Position numbers and translations under genes: made by a program. The notes below the pieces were generated by a model. That model was not told the DNA's origin and did not search any database. It saw only the letters and a list, made by a program, of their open reading frames with translations. Below, piece after piece: positions 40,519-50,152 of a stretch of DNA of 64,000 nucleotides; the stretch's first letter is position 1, and each line of letters opens with the position of its first letter. The stretch comes from Streptomyces sp. NBC_00102 (GTDB lineage Bacteria; Actinomycetota; Actinomycetes; Streptomycetales; Streptomycetaceae), in assembly GCF_026343115.1 (NCBI RefSeq), contig NZ_JAPEMC010000001.1:4049501-4113500 (forward strand), given 5' to 3'.

Positions 40519-41760
40519 TCACGCCTCCCGGGCGTCGCCCCGCAGCCGTTCCAGCAGCGCGTCCTCGGCGCGGTGGGCGTCCGGGTCCTCCCAGAAGGTG
40601 ACGGGGACGCCCCGGATGTGGCGGCCGTGCGGGTCCAGTACGTGGCCGGCCAGCTTGAGCGGCCAGAGGGTCACCGCCCGGTCGGCGACGACCAGTTCGG
40701 GGAAGCGGATCGCCAACCGGGCCTCGAACGCGCCGATTTCCTCGGCCGAGCGCAGCCACACCGCCAGCATCAGGTTGTACGGCCCCGACAGCGAGGCGCA
40801 GAGGCGGGTTTCGCGCATCCCGATGAGCTGGGAGGCGATCCGGGCGGTGTCGGCGGCCGGGGCGATGCCCCACAGGGTCACGGAGATCGGCCAGCCGGAG
40901 AGGTAACGCGCCACCTCGCAGCGGTAGATGAGGGCGTCCTCGCGGTGCATCCGGTCGAGCCGCCGGCGCACCGTGGTCGGGCTGACGCCGAGGCGTTCCG
41001 CGAGCCGGGCGGCGGGCCGGCGGAAGTCCTCGCTCAGCAGCAGGTAGAGCCGGTGGTCCAACTCGTCCGGGGCGGTCAGGCCCCGGCGCGGCAGGGACGG
41101 GCCCCGGTCCTTCGTCAGGGCCTCCTGGCTGTCCGGATCGAGCCGGTCCAGCCGCCAGCGGCTGCCCTCGGTGTGGACGGCGGTGGCGATCTGCGAGCGG
41201 GTGGCGGCGACGCCGGGCAGGGCGCCGAGGCGGAAGCCGACGTACCGGGCCAGCATCGCCTGGTCGGGGAAGGCGGCGGTGAGGACGAGGTCCCGGGAGC
41301 CGGTGACGTGCTCGATGGTGATCAGGTGCGGGTCGTCGGCGATCTCCGCCGTCACCTCGTGCAGGGCGCCCGCCGCACAGTCCACCTCGATGAACGCGAT
41401 GATCGGCAGCGTCACTCCGGACGCCACCGTGTAGCAGCTCAGCCAGGCGTGGCCGGCCTCGGTGAGCCGGTTCCAGCGGCGCGCGGCCGTCGAACCGTCC
41501 ACCCCCAGCGCCTTGCCGATCTGCGCCCACTCCGCGCGGGGCGAGGTCTGCAGGGCGGTGATCAGCAGATAGTCCAGCTCGTCCAGCGGGGCGTCGGCGG
41601 CGGCCCGTGGGCCGCGGGAAGGCGCCGAGGTGGGGGCGGCCCGTGGGCCGCGGGAAGGCGCCGAGGTGGGGGCGGCCCGTGGGCCGCGGGAAGGCGCCGA
41701 GGTGGGGGCGGATTTCTGCGTGGAGGACCTCATCGGTGCCGCTTTCCTGCGGATGATCAT
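40519..41760 (-). CDS. Double-AsnC transcriptional regulator with N-terminal tandem repeat
   Basis: A 413-residue fusion of two Lrp/AsnC units. The first HTH is DELDYLLITALQTSPRAEWAQIGKALGVDGSTAARRWNRLTEAGHAW, the second DELDHRLYLLLSEDFRRPAARLAERLGVSPTTVRRRLDRMHREDALIYR, each followed by a RAM-like domain. Residues about 18-53 are three perfect copies of APTSAPSRGPRA, a disordered basic arm encoded by a 36-bp DNA repeat. ATG at 41760 is used; ATG at 41733, with AGGAAAG upstream, would drop nine residues. It is divergent, by 32 bp, from an M20 amidohydrolase and probably regulates it. Confidence 0.88.
   Translation of the reverse strand: MIIRRKAAPMRSSTQKSAPTSAPSRGPRAAPTSAPSRGPRAAPTSAPSRGPRAAADAPLDELDYLLITALQTSPRAEWAQIGKALGVDGSTAARRWNRLTEAGHAWLSCYTVASGVTLPIIAFIEVDCAAGALHEVTAEIADDPHLITIEHVTGSRDLVLTAAFPDQAMLARYVGFRLGALPGVAATRSQIATAVHTEGSRWRLDRLDPDSQEALTKDRGPSLPRRGLTAPDELDHRLYLLLSEDFRRPAARLAERLGVSPTTVRRRLDRMHREDALIYRCEVARYLSGWPISVTLWGIAPAADTARIASQLIGMRETRLCASLSGPYNLMLAVWLRSAEEIGAFEARLAIRFPELVVADRAVTLWPLKLAGHVLDPHGRHIRGVPVTFWEDPDAHRAEDALLERLRGDAREA
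41600..41707. repeat. Three perfect tandem 36-bp repeats in the double-AsnC gene
   Basis: Three head-to-tail identical 36-bp units (41600-41635, 41636-41671, 41672-41707) in coding sequence. 36 bp is a multiple of three, so copy number can change without a frameshift and would alter the length of the N-terminal arm. Confidence 0.95.
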
Positions 41761-41792
41761 CAGTGGAGTGCTCGGGTCCGCACCATACGCCC

Positions 41793-42989
41793 ATGTCTCT
41801 GCTCCAGGATGCCCACGCCCTCGCCCCCGTGCTGACCGACCTCCGCCACGCCCTGCACCGGGAACCCGAACTCGGCCTCGACCTCCCGCTCACCCAGCGC
41901 AGGATCGTGGACGCCCTGGCGGACCTCGGTCTGGAGATCACCCTGGGGAAGGGGCTCGGCTCCGTCACCGCGGTGCTGCGCGGTGGGCTGCCCGGCCCCG
42001 CGGTGCTGCTGCGCGGCGACATGGACGGGCTGCCCGTCCAGGAGGACACCGGCCTGCCGTACGCCTCCGTGCTCGACGGCCGGATGCACGCCTGCGGCCA
42101 CGACCTGCACGTCACCGGGCTGGTCGGTGCGGCCCGGCTGCTGGCGGACCGGCGCGAGGAGCTCGCCGGGGACGTGGTCTTCATGTTCCAGCCCGGCGAG
42201 GAGGGTCAGGGCGGCGCGAAGATCATGATCGACGAAGGGGTGCTGGACGCGGCGGGCGAGCGGGTCGTCGCCGCGTACGCCCTGCACGTGATCTCCACCG
42301 GGGCGCCCACCGGCTTCGCCGCCACCCGGCCCGGCCCGATGCTGGCCGCCTCGGACGTCGCCCACGTCACCGTGCACGGCCGGGGCGGACACGGGTCCTC
42401 CCCGCACCTGGCCGCCGACCCGGTGCCCGCGATGTGCGCGATGGTCACCGCGCTCCAGACCCTGGTCACCCGTGAGACGGACATCTTCGACCCGGCGGTC
42501 GTCACGGTCGGCCGGATCGAGGCCGGTACGGCACCCAACGTCATCCCGGAGGACGCGCGGTTCTCGGCCACCGTGCGGACCTTCTCCGACGCCGCCCGCA
42601 CCACCGTGCGCGCCGCCTTCGAGCGGACCGTGCTCGGAGTCGCCGCCGCCCACGGCGTCACCGCCACCGTCGAGCACGTCGACCAGTACCCGCCGACCGT
42701 CAACCACCCCGAGGAGGCGGCCTTCGCGCTGGAGACCGCCCGGCAGGTCCTCGGCCGGGACCACGCCTTCGAGGCGCCCAAGCCGATGGCCGGGGCGGAG
42801 GACTTCTCCTTCGTGCTGCGCGAGGTGCCCGGGGCGTTCGTCGGGCTCGGCGCCTGCCCGCCCGGCGCGGACCCCGCCACCGCCCCGATGAACCACTCCG
42901 CGCAGGCGGTGTACGACGACGGCGCCCTGCCGCACGCCGCCGCGCTGCTCGCCGGGCTGGCCCTGCGCCGCCTCGGCCACGACGTGTAG
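41793..42989 (+). CDS. M20-family amidohydrolase (hippurate-hydrolase-like)
   Basis: A 398-residue metal-dependent amidohydrolase. Metal and catalytic motifs: LLRGDMDGLPVQEDTGLPYAS, HACGHDLHVTGLVGAA, MFQPGEEGQGGAKIMIDEGVL with the catalytic Glu pair, and GAEDFSFV near the C-terminus; the dimerisation domain lies at about residues 185-300. The family hydrolyses N-acyl amino acids or aromatic amides. It is divergent from the double-AsnC regulator and is followed 59 bp later by an MFS transporter, possibly one operon for degradation and export or uptake. Confidence 0.9.
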   Translation: MSLLQDAHALAPVLTDLRHALHREPELGLDLPLTQRRIVDALADLGLEITLGKGLGSVTAVLRGGLPGPAVLLRGDMDGLPVQEDTGLPYASVLDGRMHACGHDLHVTGLVGAARLLADRREELAGDVVFMFQPGEEGQGGAKIMIDEGVLDAAGERVVAAYALHVISTGAPTGFAATRPGPMLAASDVAHVTVHGRGGHGSSPHLAADPVPAMCAMVTALQTLVTRETDIFDPAVVTVGRIEAGTAPNVIPEDARFSATVRTFSDAARTTVRAAFERTVLGVAAAHGVTATVEHVDQYPPTVNHPEEAAFALETARQVLGRDHAFEAPKPMAGAEDFSFVLREVPGAFVGLGACPPGADPATAPMNHSAQAVYDDGALPHAAALLAGLALRRLGHDV

Positions 42990-43048
42990 CGGTCCGCCCG
43001 CCGCCTTCCGGTGTCACCGCCGTCCGTACCCGTAGGAGGAGCCCGCCC

Positions 43049-44458
43049 ATGGCCGTCACCGCCACGCCCGCACCGCCGCCCGCCACCGCCTCGGTCACGG
43101 CCGTCGTCGGTCTGCTGGTCTTCTTCGAGGCGACCAGCGGGTTCCTCCAGGTCGGGCTCTCCCCGCTGCTGCCCGACCTCGCCGATCATCTGGGCATCGG
43201 CTCGGCAGCCCTCAACTGGGTCGTCTCCGTACAGCTGTTGGCGGCGGCGGTCTGCGTCCCGCTGTTCGGCCGGCTCGGCGATCTGTACGGCCACCGCCGG
43301 ATGCTCCGGATCTCGCTCGCGCTGATCGCCGCCGGGACACTGACCGTCGCCCTCGCCCCCGACTACCCGGTCCTGCTCGCGGGCCGGGTGCTCCAGGGGC
43401 CGATCGCGGCGCTGCTGCCGCTGGAGATCGCCCTCGTGCGGGACCGGCTGCCGGTCCCCGAGGCGCGCCGGGCCATCGCCCGCCTCGTCGGGGCGCTGAC
43501 GCTGGGCGGGCTGGCCGGCGGGGTGGTGATGGGGCTGATGGACTCCGCCTTCGGCTCGCTGCGGCTGACCCTGCTGGTCCCGGCCGTGCTGGCGGCGGCC
43601 TGCGTGCCGGTCTCCTTCGTCGCCGTGCCGGAGTCCCGGAACAGGGCGGGCGGACACGTCGACCGGGCCGGAGTCGTCCTCCTCGGCGCCGCGATGATCG
43701 CCCTGCTCGCCGGGGTCTCCGGCGCGGAGGACGGCTCCTGGGCCTCCGTACGCGTGCTCGGTCCGGTGCTGCTGGGGCTCGCGCTGCTCGCCGTCTGGGT
43801 GCGGGTCGAGCTGCGCGGCAGCGAACCGCTCGTGGACGTAAGGGCGTTGGCGGCACGGACCACCGCGCCCTTCTACTGTGCCGCCTTCCTGTTCGGGGTC
43901 TTCTACTTCGGCAGCCAGACTCCCAACTCCACTTTCTACGCCGCCGATCCGGAGGCCGACGGATACGGGTTCGGGCTCGGCGCCCTGGCCATCTCCCTGG
44001 CCCAGCTCCCCGGGGCGGTCGGCAGCGTCGTCGGCTCCCTCTCCACGGCCGCGCTGGCCAAGCGCATCGGCTACCGCCCGACGCTGATGGCCGCCTTCGC
44101 CCTGGTCTCGCTGGCCTTCCTGCAGTTCGCTCTGCTGCACGCCGAGTTGTGGCAGATGGCGGCCGGTTCCGCCTTCCTCGGCCTCGGGATCGGGCTGGCG
44201 CTGGGCGCCATGCCGACCGTCATCGTGGAGGCCTCCGACCCGGCCCGTATGGGGATCGCCGCCGCGCTCTACAACAACGTGAAGACGCTCGGCGGAGCCG
44301 TCGCGGGCGGGGTCTTCGCCTCCCTGCTCGGCGCCTTCCGCTCCGGCGCCACCGGGGAGCCCGGCGAGGGCGGCTACACGGCGGTGTGGCTGGTCGCGGC
44401 GGCGGCGGCCCTCGGCGCGGTCGCGCTCAGCGCGCTCTCCCGGCGCCGGGAGGGGTGA
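43049..44458 (+). CDS. MFS transporter (DHA-type)
   Basis: A 469-residue transporter with about 13-14 helices. The MFS motif A is in GRLGDLYGHRRMLRISLAL between helices 2 and 3; motif C-like Gly-rich GALTLGGLAGGVVMGL follows helix 5. AGGAGG precedes the ATG. It follows the M20 amidohydrolase. Length and motifs resemble drug/H antiporters; the substrate is unknown. Confidence 0.88.
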   Translation: MAVTATPAPPPATASVTAVVGLLVFFEATSGFLQVGLSPLLPDLADHLGIGSAALNWVVSVQLLAAAVCVPLFGRLGDLYGHRRMLRISLALIAAGTLTVALAPDYPVLLAGRVLQGPIAALLPLEIALVRDRLPVPEARRAIARLVGALTLGGLAGGVVMGLMDSAFGSLRLTLLVPAVLAAACVPVSFVAVPESRNRAGGHVDRAGVVLLGAAMIALLAGVSGAEDGSWASVRVLGPVLLGLALLAVWVRVELRGSEPLVDVRALAARTTAPFYCAAFLFGVFYFGSQTPNSTFYAADPEADGYGFGLGALAISLAQLPGAVGSVVGSLSTAALAKRIGYRPTLMAAFALVSLAFLQFALLHAELWQMAAGSAFLGLGIGLALGAMPTVIVEASDPARMGIAAALYNNVKTLGGAVAGGVFASLLGAFRSGATGEPGEGGYTAVWLVAAAAALGAVALSALSRRREG

Positions 44459-44509
44459 GACGGCTTCCTCGCCGACGGGCCGGGGGCCGGCCCCCTCCCG
44501 GCGCCGGGG

Positions 44510-45106
44510 TCAGGGCGCCTTTGGCGCTCCGGGGGTCAGCCGGCGGGCCAGTTCCACGACGTACGCCCGTGCTTCCGCGTCACCGGCACCCTCGTGGCCG
44601 GTACTCCCCATGATCAGCCTGGCCAGTTGCGGGAACGCCGAGGGCAGCACCGCGATGCCCAGCACCGCGAGGAAGGTGGCGGCGGCGCGGGTGTCCGGGG
44701 CCGTGCCGAGGGTCCGGGCGAGCGAGTCCACCATTCCGGCGTACCGGGCGCGGCGTTCCTCCTCGGCGGGCAGTGCCCCCGTGTCGTAGTGCAGCGCCTC
44801 CCACATCATCAGGCGCAGCAGCTCGGGGTTGGCGCGGTGCAGGTCGTGCACGCGTCCCGCGTAGGCGCCGAGGTCGCCGGCCGGCGGGCCGAGCAGCGCC
44901 GCGTGCTCGTCGAGCGCCGCGGCGACGACCGCGGCGAAGAGCTTCTCCTTGCTGCCGAAGTACCCGTAGATCCGCTCCTTGTTGGCGCCCGCAGCCCGGG
45001 CGATGCGGTCGACCCGGGCGCCGCCCATGCCGTGTGCGGCGAATTCCGTACGAGCCGCCGCCAGGAGTCGGGAGCGGGTTCCCACAAGCTGATCGGGTGA
45101 GGACAT
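44510..45106 (-). CDS. TetR-family regulator of the adjacent ketosynthase
   Basis: A 198-residue TetR protein with HTH TRSRLLAAARTEFAAHGMGGARVDRIARAAGANKERIYGYFGSKEKLFAAVVAAALDE. The gene diverges from a beta-ketoacyl synthase gene, and a perfect 20-bp palindrome lies between them, 17 bp from this start. It probably represses both. Confidence 0.88.
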   Translation of the reverse strand: MSSPDQLVGTRSRLLAAARTEFAAHGMGGARVDRIARAAGANKERIYGYFGSKEKLFAAVVAAALDEHAALLGPPAGDLGAYAGRVHDLHRANPELLRLMMWEALHYDTGALPAEEERRARYAGMVDSLARTLGTAPDTRAAATFLAVLGIAVLPSAFPQLARLIMGSTGHEGAGDAEARAYVVELARRLTPGAPKAP

Positions 45107-45123
45107 GGCACAACCCTACATGG

Positions 45124-45143
45124 CCAACCAACCGGTTGGTTGG
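45124..45143. promoter_or_regulatory. Perfect 20-bp TetR operator palindrome
   Basis: CCAACCAACCGGTTGGTTGG is perfectly self-complementary and consists of repeated CCAA/TTGG quartets. It lies in the 83-bp divergent region between tetR and the ketosynthase gene. Confidence 0.8.
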
Positions 45144-45189
45144 GTACGGTTCCGGGCATACCGCAGACATCTGGAAAGGCGGACCACCC

Positions 45190-46464
45190 GTGGGCGCGAC
45201 CAGCACCGCGATCTCGACCGATACCTCGTCCGCGACCGGCCCGGCGGCCGGCCGGCCCCTCCCCGAGGTGGTGGTGACCGGGCTCGGGGCCACCACCCCG
45301 CTCGGCGGCAGCCTCCCGGAGACCTGGTCGGCGCTGCTGGCCGGGGAGAACGGCGTCGGGGTCCTGGACGAGCCCTGGGCCCAGTCGCTGCCCGCCCGGC
45401 TGGCCGCCAGGATGCGGGTGGACCCGGCGAGCGTCCTCGAACGCACCCTGGCCCGCCGGCTGGACCGCTGCGAACAGGCAGCCCTGGTGAGCGCCCGGGA
45501 GGCGTGGGCCGACGCGGGCCGGCCGGAGACCGATCCGGAGCGGGTGGCCGTGGTCATCGGTACGGGCGTCGGCGGTGTGCTCTCGCTGCTCGGCCAGGAC
45601 GACGTGCTGGAGAGCGCGGGGCCCCGGAAGGTCTCCCCGCACACCGTCCCGATGCTGATGCCCAACGGGCCCGCCGCCTGGGTGAGCATCGACCTCGGCG
45701 CGCGGGGCGGCGCCCACGCCCCGGTCAGCGCCTGCGCGTCCGGCGCCGAGGCCGTCGCGTACGGACTCGACCTGATCCGGCTCGGCCGGGCCGACGTGGT
45801 GGTGGCGGGCGGCGCTGAGGCGTGTCTGCACGCGCTGCCGTTGGCCGGGTTCGCCCGGATGATGGCGCTCTCCACGGCCAACGACGACCCGGGGCGGGCC
45901 TCCCGTCCCTTCGACGCGGCCCGCAGCGGCTTCGTGCTGGGGGAGGGTGCCGCCGCCCTCGTACTGGAACGCGCCGGACACGCCCGCGCGCGGGGCGTCC
46001 GGCCCCACGCGGTCCTCGCCGGGGCCTCGGTCACCTCCAGCGCCGGGCACATCACCGCCTCCGACCCGGAGGGTCAGGTGCGGTCGATGCGCAGGGCGTA
46101 CGAGGAGGCGGGGCTCGCCCGCGCGGACATCGGCCTCGTCCACGCGCACGCCACGTCCACCCCGCAGGGCGACCTCGCCGAGGCGCTGGCGGTCACCGAG
46201 GCGCTGGGCGCCCCGGCGGTCACCGCCACCAAGTCGATGACGGGCCATCTCCTGGGCGCTTCAGGGGCGTTGGGGGCGGCGGTCGCCGTGCTCTCGCTGT
46301 GCGACGGGATCACCCCGGCGATCAGGAACCTCGACGACCCCGACCCACGCGTCGGACTGGACCTGGTGAGAGGTGAACCGCGCAAGGGGGATTGGGGAGC
46401 GGCCCTGGCCAACTCCTTCGGATTCGGCGGCCACAACGTCTCACTCGCTTTCACGACGGCCTGA
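45190..46464 (+). CDS. Beta-ketoacyl synthase, KAS II (FabF)-like
   Basis: A 424-residue condensing enzyme. The active-site Cys is C182 in SACASGAEAVAYG, the two His residues are in HAHATSTPQGD and KSMTGHLLGASGALG, and the Gly-rich end is NSFGFGGHNVSLAF. It elongates acyl-ACP by decarboxylative condensation. It stands alone with a TetR regulator and no acyl carrier protein or partner KAS, so it is a stand-alone FabF paralogue rather than part of a polyketide cluster. GTG start after GGAAAGG. Confidence 0.9.
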   Translation: MGATSTAISTDTSSATGPAAGRPLPEVVVTGLGATTPLGGSLPETWSALLAGENGVGVLDEPWAQSLPARLAARMRVDPASVLERTLARRLDRCEQAALVSAREAWADAGRPETDPERVAVVIGTGVGGVLSLLGQDDVLESAGPRKVSPHTVPMLMPNGPAAWVSIDLGARGGAHAPVSACASGAEAVAYGLDLIRLGRADVVVAGGAEACLHALPLAGFARMMALSTANDDPGRASRPFDAARSGFVLGEGAAALVLERAGHARARGVRPHAVLAGASVTSSAGHITASDPEGQVRSMRRAYEEAGLARADIGLVHAHATSTPQGDLAEALAVTEALGAPAVTATKSMTGHLLGASGALGAAVAVLSLCDGITPAIRNLDDPDPRVGLDLVRGEPRKGDWGAALANSFGFGGHNVSLAFTTA

Positions 46465-46564
46465 GGGCCGGTCCCCGAGGCGCCCGAGGCGCGGCCCGGG
46501 CCCGGCGGCGGCCGGGCCGACGCACCGGGCGAAGGCCCCTTTACGGCTCCGGCCGCAGCGCCCG

Positions 46565-47353
46565 TTACCGCACCGACCTCAGCGCCCGGAGCGTGGGCGT
46601 ACCGTCCTGCTCCGGCCGCCGCCCCGGCTCCCGTACGGACCCCTCGCCGCCTGCGGCTCCCGCGTCGGCGGCCCCGGCACGGGCGGCCCCGGCATGGGCG
46701 GCCCCCCGCTCCCGTACGAGACCCGGCAGTCCGGCCAGTCCGGTGAGCGCGTCCACCCGCCAGTCCGCCGAGTCGACCACGTCCGGGTGGTCCGCCCACC
46801 AGTGCCCGAACGGGCCCCGCCGCAGGTGTGCGGTCCGCAGGCCGGCGGCCTTGGCGGGGAAGAGGTCCTCGGCGGGGTGGTCGCCGACGTACACCGTGGT
46901 GCGCGGGTCGGCGTCCGCCGCCTTCAGTACCTGGGTGAAGAACTCCGGGTCCGGCTTGGCGGCGGCCCACCGGTCCGGGGTGACGACGAGGTCGGCCGGG
47001 AGGTCCAGGGCGCTCAACTGCTCGGTGGCACGCGCCGACCGGTTCCCCGCCACGACCACGCGGAGCCCGAGCGAGCGGAGTCCGGCGAGCGCCGGGCGTA
47101 CGTCCGGGTAGAGGTCCCGCTCGCCGAGGTGCTCGCCGCGCCCCGCCGCCTCCCGGGCCAGCTCGGCCTCCGCGACGTCCATGCCGGGGCGGAGCAGCGC
47201 GAGCGCGTCCTCGGCGCTGCCGCCGCCGACGACGGCCGCGCCGACGAGGGCGCTCACCGTGTGCACGGGCACCCCCAGCCAGTCGGCCCAGGACGCCCAG
47301 TGGCGGTCGTCGCGTACGAGGGTCTCACCGATGTCGAACACGATCGTTTCCAT
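46565..47353 (-). CDS. HAD-superfamily hydrolase
   Basis: A 262-residue HAD phosphatase-like protein. Motif I is [12 protein letters not shown], in which the second Asp of the usual DxDxT is replaced by Gly-Glu; motif II Asn in VVVAGNRS; the Lys in [11 protein letters not shown]; motif IV in [18 protein letters not shown]. The altered motif I (DIGE) points to a group where phosphatase activity is uncertain. The C-terminal tail ([20 protein letters not shown]) is a low-complexity Ala/Gly repeat. Convergent with the ketosynthase gene. Confidence 0.82.
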   Translation of the reverse strand: METIVFDIGETLVRDDRHWASWADWLGVPVHTVSALVGAAVVGGGSAEDALALLRPGMDVAEAELAREAAGRGEHLGERDLYPDVRPALAGLRSLGLRVVVAGNRSARATEQLSALDLPADLVVTPDRWAAAKPDPEFFTQVLKAADADPRTTVYVGDHPAEDLFPAKAAGLRTAHLRRGPFGHWWADHPDVVDSADWRVDALTGLAGLPGLVRERGAAHAGAARAGAADAGAAGGEGSVREPGRRPEQDGTPTLRALRSVR

Positions 47354-47480
47354 CACCGTCCCGACCCTACGGGGCGGACCCCGTCGCACCGCGACCATCC
47401 GCGCCCGGGCGCGCGGCGCGGGCCGTACGGGTGCACGTACCCGTGAGGAAGTGAACACCTCCGCGCTCCGACCCCGCTCG

Positions 47481-47486
47481 TATGCT
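47481..47486 (+). promoter_or_regulatory. -10 element of a leaderless fbiC mRNA
   Basis: TATGCT lies 6 nt before the fbiC ATG, and no ribosome site fits in the gap. Transcription should start at or next to the A of the ATG. A -35 is not clear. Confidence 0.5.
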
Positions 47487-47492
47487 CGAACC

Positions 47493-50075
47493 ATGACCGA
47501 TGATCAGAGCGGACGCCCCACGACCAACGCCATGCGGCGCGCACTCAAACGGGCACGTGACGGTGTGGCCCTCGACGCGACCGAGGCCGCCGTCCTTCTC
47601 CAGGCGCGCGGTGAGGATCTGACGGACCTCGCCGCCTCCGCCGCCCGGGTGCGCGACGCGGGCCTGGAGGCGGCGGGCCGGCCGGGCGTCATCACGTACT
47701 CCCGCAAGGTGTTCATCCCCCTCACCCGCCTCTGCCGCGACATCTGTCACTACTGCACCTTCGTCACGGTCCCCGGCAAGCTCCGCCGCGAGGGCCACGG
47801 GATGTTCCTCTCGCCCGACGAGGTCCTCGACATCGCCCGCAAGGGTGCGGAGCTCGGTTGCAAGGAAGCGCTCTTCACCCTCGGCGACCGCCCCGAGGAC
47901 CGCTGGCCCGAGGCGCGGGAGTGGCTGGAGGCCGAGGGGTACGACGACACCCTGGCGTACGTACGCGCCATGGCGATCCGGGTCCTGGAGGAGACGGGCC
48001 TGCTCCCGCACCTCAACCCCGGGGTGCTCGGCTGGACCGACCTCCAGCGCCTGAAGCCGGTCGCCCCGTCGATGGGGATGATGCTGGAGACCACCGCGAC
48101 GCGTCTCTGGTCCGAGAAGGGCGGCCCGCACCACGGCTCCCCGGACAAGGAACCGGCCGTCCGGCTGCGCGTCCTGGAGGACGCCGGCCGCTCCAACGTC
48201 CCCTTCACCACCGGCATTCTGATCGGCATCGGCGAGAACTACGAGGAGCGTGCCGACTCCCTCTTCGAGATCCGCCGCACCGCCCGCGCCTACCACGGCA
48301 TCCAGGAAGTGATCATCCAGAACTTCCGCGCCAAGCCGGACACCGCGATGCGCGCGATGCCCGACGCGGAGCTGGAGGAGCTGGCCGCGACGATCGCCGT
48401 GGCCCGGCACATCCTCGGCCCCTCGGCCCGCATCCAGGCCCCGCCGAACCTGGTGGACTCCGAGTACGCCCTGATCGTGGGCGCGGGCATCGACGACTGG
48501 GGCGGGGTCTCGCCGCTCACCCCCGACCACGTGAACCCCGAGCGCCCCTGGCCGCACATCGACGAACTCGCCGCCCGCACCGCCGAGTCCGGCTTCTCCC
48601 TGCGCGAACGCCTCACCATCTACCCGGAGTTCATCCGGCGCGGCGAGCCGTGGCTCGACCCCCGGCTGCTCCCGCACGTGCGGGCGCTCGCCGACCCGGA
48701 GACCGGCATGGCGAAGGAGGGCGCGATCCCGGTCGGCCTGCCCTGGCAGGAGCCGGACGAGGGGTTCGGCGCGAGCGGCCGCACCGACCTGCACCGCACC
48801 ATCGACACCGAGGGCCGCACCGGCGACCGCCGCGAGGACTTCGACGAGGTGTACGGGGACTGGGAGGCGCTCCGCGAGGCCGCCGCCCCCGGCATGGTCC
48901 CGTCCCGCATCGACGCGGACGTGCGCGAAGCGCTCGGCCAGGCCGCCGACGACCCGACGAAGCTCACGGACGCGGCGGCGCTCGCCCTGCTGCACGCCGA
49001 GGGCCCGGCGCTCGACGAGCTCTGCCGGATCGCCGACACCCTGCGCCGTGACACGGTCGGCGACGAGGTCACCTACGTCGTCACCCGGAACATCAACTTC
49101 ACCAACGTCTGCTACACCGGCTGCCGTTTCTGCGCCTTCGCGCAGCGCCGCACCGACGCCGACGCGTACACCCTCTCCCTCGACCAGGTCGCCGACCGGG
49201 CCGTCCAGGCGTGGGACGTGGGGGCGGTGGAGGTCTGCATGCAGGGCGGCATCCACCCGGACCTGCCCGGTACCGCGTACTTCGACATCGCGCGGGCCGT
49301 GAAGGAACGCGTCCCCGGCATGCACGTGCACGCCTTCTCGCCGATGGAGGTCGTCAACGGGGCCACCCGCACCGGGCTTTCGATCCGCGACTGGCTGACC
49401 GCCGCCAAGGAGGCCGGACTCGACTCGATCCCCGGCACGGCGGCGGAGATCCTGGACGACGAGGTCCGCTGGGTCCTCACCAAGGGCAAACTCCCCACCG
49501 CCACCTGGCTGGAGGTCGTGAAGACCGCCCACGAGGTCGGCCTGCGCTCCTCCTCGACCATGATGTACGGACATGTGGACCAGCCCCGCCACTGGCTCGG
49601 ACACCTGCGCACCCTCGCCCGGCTCCAGCAGGAGACGGGCGGGTTCACCGAGTTCGTGACCCTCCCCTTCATCCACACCAACGCCCCGGTCTACCTCGCC
49701 GGCATCGCCCGCCCCGGCCCCACCGACCGCGACAACCGGGCCGTCACGGCGATGGCCCGGCTGCTGCTCCACCCGCACATCACCAACATCCAGACCAGCT
49801 GGGTGAAGCTCGGCACCGAGGGCGCCGCCGAGATGCTCCGCTCGGGCGCCAACGACCTCGGCGGCACCCTGATGGAGGAGACCATCTCCCGTATGGCGGG
49901 GTCGAGTTACGGCTCGTACCGCTCGATCCAGGACCTGGTGGCCATCGCCGAACTGGCCGGCCGCCCGGCGAAGCCGCGCACCACCCTGTACGGAGAGGTC
50001 CCGGCCGAACGCGTCGCCGCCGCGACCGCCTCGGACGGCCACCTGCCGGAGCTGCTGCCGGTCCTGCCCGCCTGA
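47493..50075 (+). CDS. fbiC: FO synthase (CofG/CofH fusion), F420 cofactor biosynthesis
   Basis: An 860-residue fusion of two radical SAM enzymes that makes 7,8-didemethyl-8-hydroxy-5-deazariboflavin (FO), the chromophore of F420, from tyrosine and 5-amino-6-ribitylaminouracil. The CofG half has its cluster at C81, C85, C88 (CRDICHYC); the CofH half at C540, C544, C547 (CYTGCRFC). Other markers are [57 protein letters not shown] and [11 protein letters not shown]. Full length for actinobacterial FbiC. Its start fits a leaderless mRNA. Confidence 0.97.
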   Translation: MTDDQSGRPTTNAMRRALKRARDGVALDATEAAVLLQARGEDLTDLAASAARVRDAGLEAAGRPGVITYSRKVFIPLTRLCRDICHYCTFVTVPGKLRREGHGMFLSPDEVLDIARKGAELGCKEALFTLGDRPEDRWPEAREWLEAEGYDDTLAYVRAMAIRVLEETGLLPHLNPGVLGWTDLQRLKPVAPSMGMMLETTATRLWSEKGGPHHGSPDKEPAVRLRVLEDAGRSNVPFTTGILIGIGENYEERADSLFEIRRTARAYHGIQEVIIQNFRAKPDTAMRAMPDAELEELAATIAVARHILGPSARIQAPPNLVDSEYALIVGAGIDDWGGVSPLTPDHVNPERPWPHIDELAARTAESGFSLRERLTIYPEFIRRGEPWLDPRLLPHVRALADPETGMAKEGAIPVGLPWQEPDEGFGASGRTDLHRTIDTEGRTGDRREDFDEVYGDWEALREAAAPGMVPSRIDADVREALGQAADDPTKLTDAAALALLHAEGPALDELCRIADTLRRDTVGDEVTYVVTRNINFTNVCYTGCRFCAFAQRRTDADAYTLSLDQVADRAVQAWDVGAVEVCMQGGIHPDLPGTAYFDIARAVKERVPGMHVHAFSPMEVVNGATRTGLSIRDWLTAAKEAGLDSIPGTAAEILDDEVRWVLTKGKLPTATWLEVVKTAHEVGLRSSSTMMYGHVDQPRHWLGHLRTLARLQQETGGFTEFVTLPFIHTNAPVYLAGIARPGPTDRDNRAVTAMARLLLHPHITNIQTSWVKLGTEGAAEMLRSGANDLGGTLMEETISRMAGSSYGSYRSIQDLVAIAELAGRPAKPRTTLYGEVPAERVAAATASDGHLPELLPVLPA

Positions 50076-50097
50076 CCCGGTGCGCGCCGCCGTCTCC

Positions 50098-50127
50098 GTG
50101 CCCCTTCGCCCGCGCGTCGAGGGGCAC
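50098..50127. terminator. Hairpin between convergent fbiC and tetR
   Basis: An 8-bp stem GTGCCCCT/AGGGGCAC with a 14-nt loop, midway between the two convergent stops. Without a T-run, so only moderate support. Confidence 0.45.
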
Positions 50128-50152
50128 GGGAGGCGGCCGTGCCGCGCCTCTG

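Noticed and set aside
41600..41707. CRISPR-like array
   Set aside because: The 36-bp repeats are contiguous with no spacers and are in frame within a regulator gene.
45190..46464. Polyketide synthase gene cluster
   Set aside because: The ketosynthase has no acyl carrier protein, chain-length factor or tailoring genes nearby.
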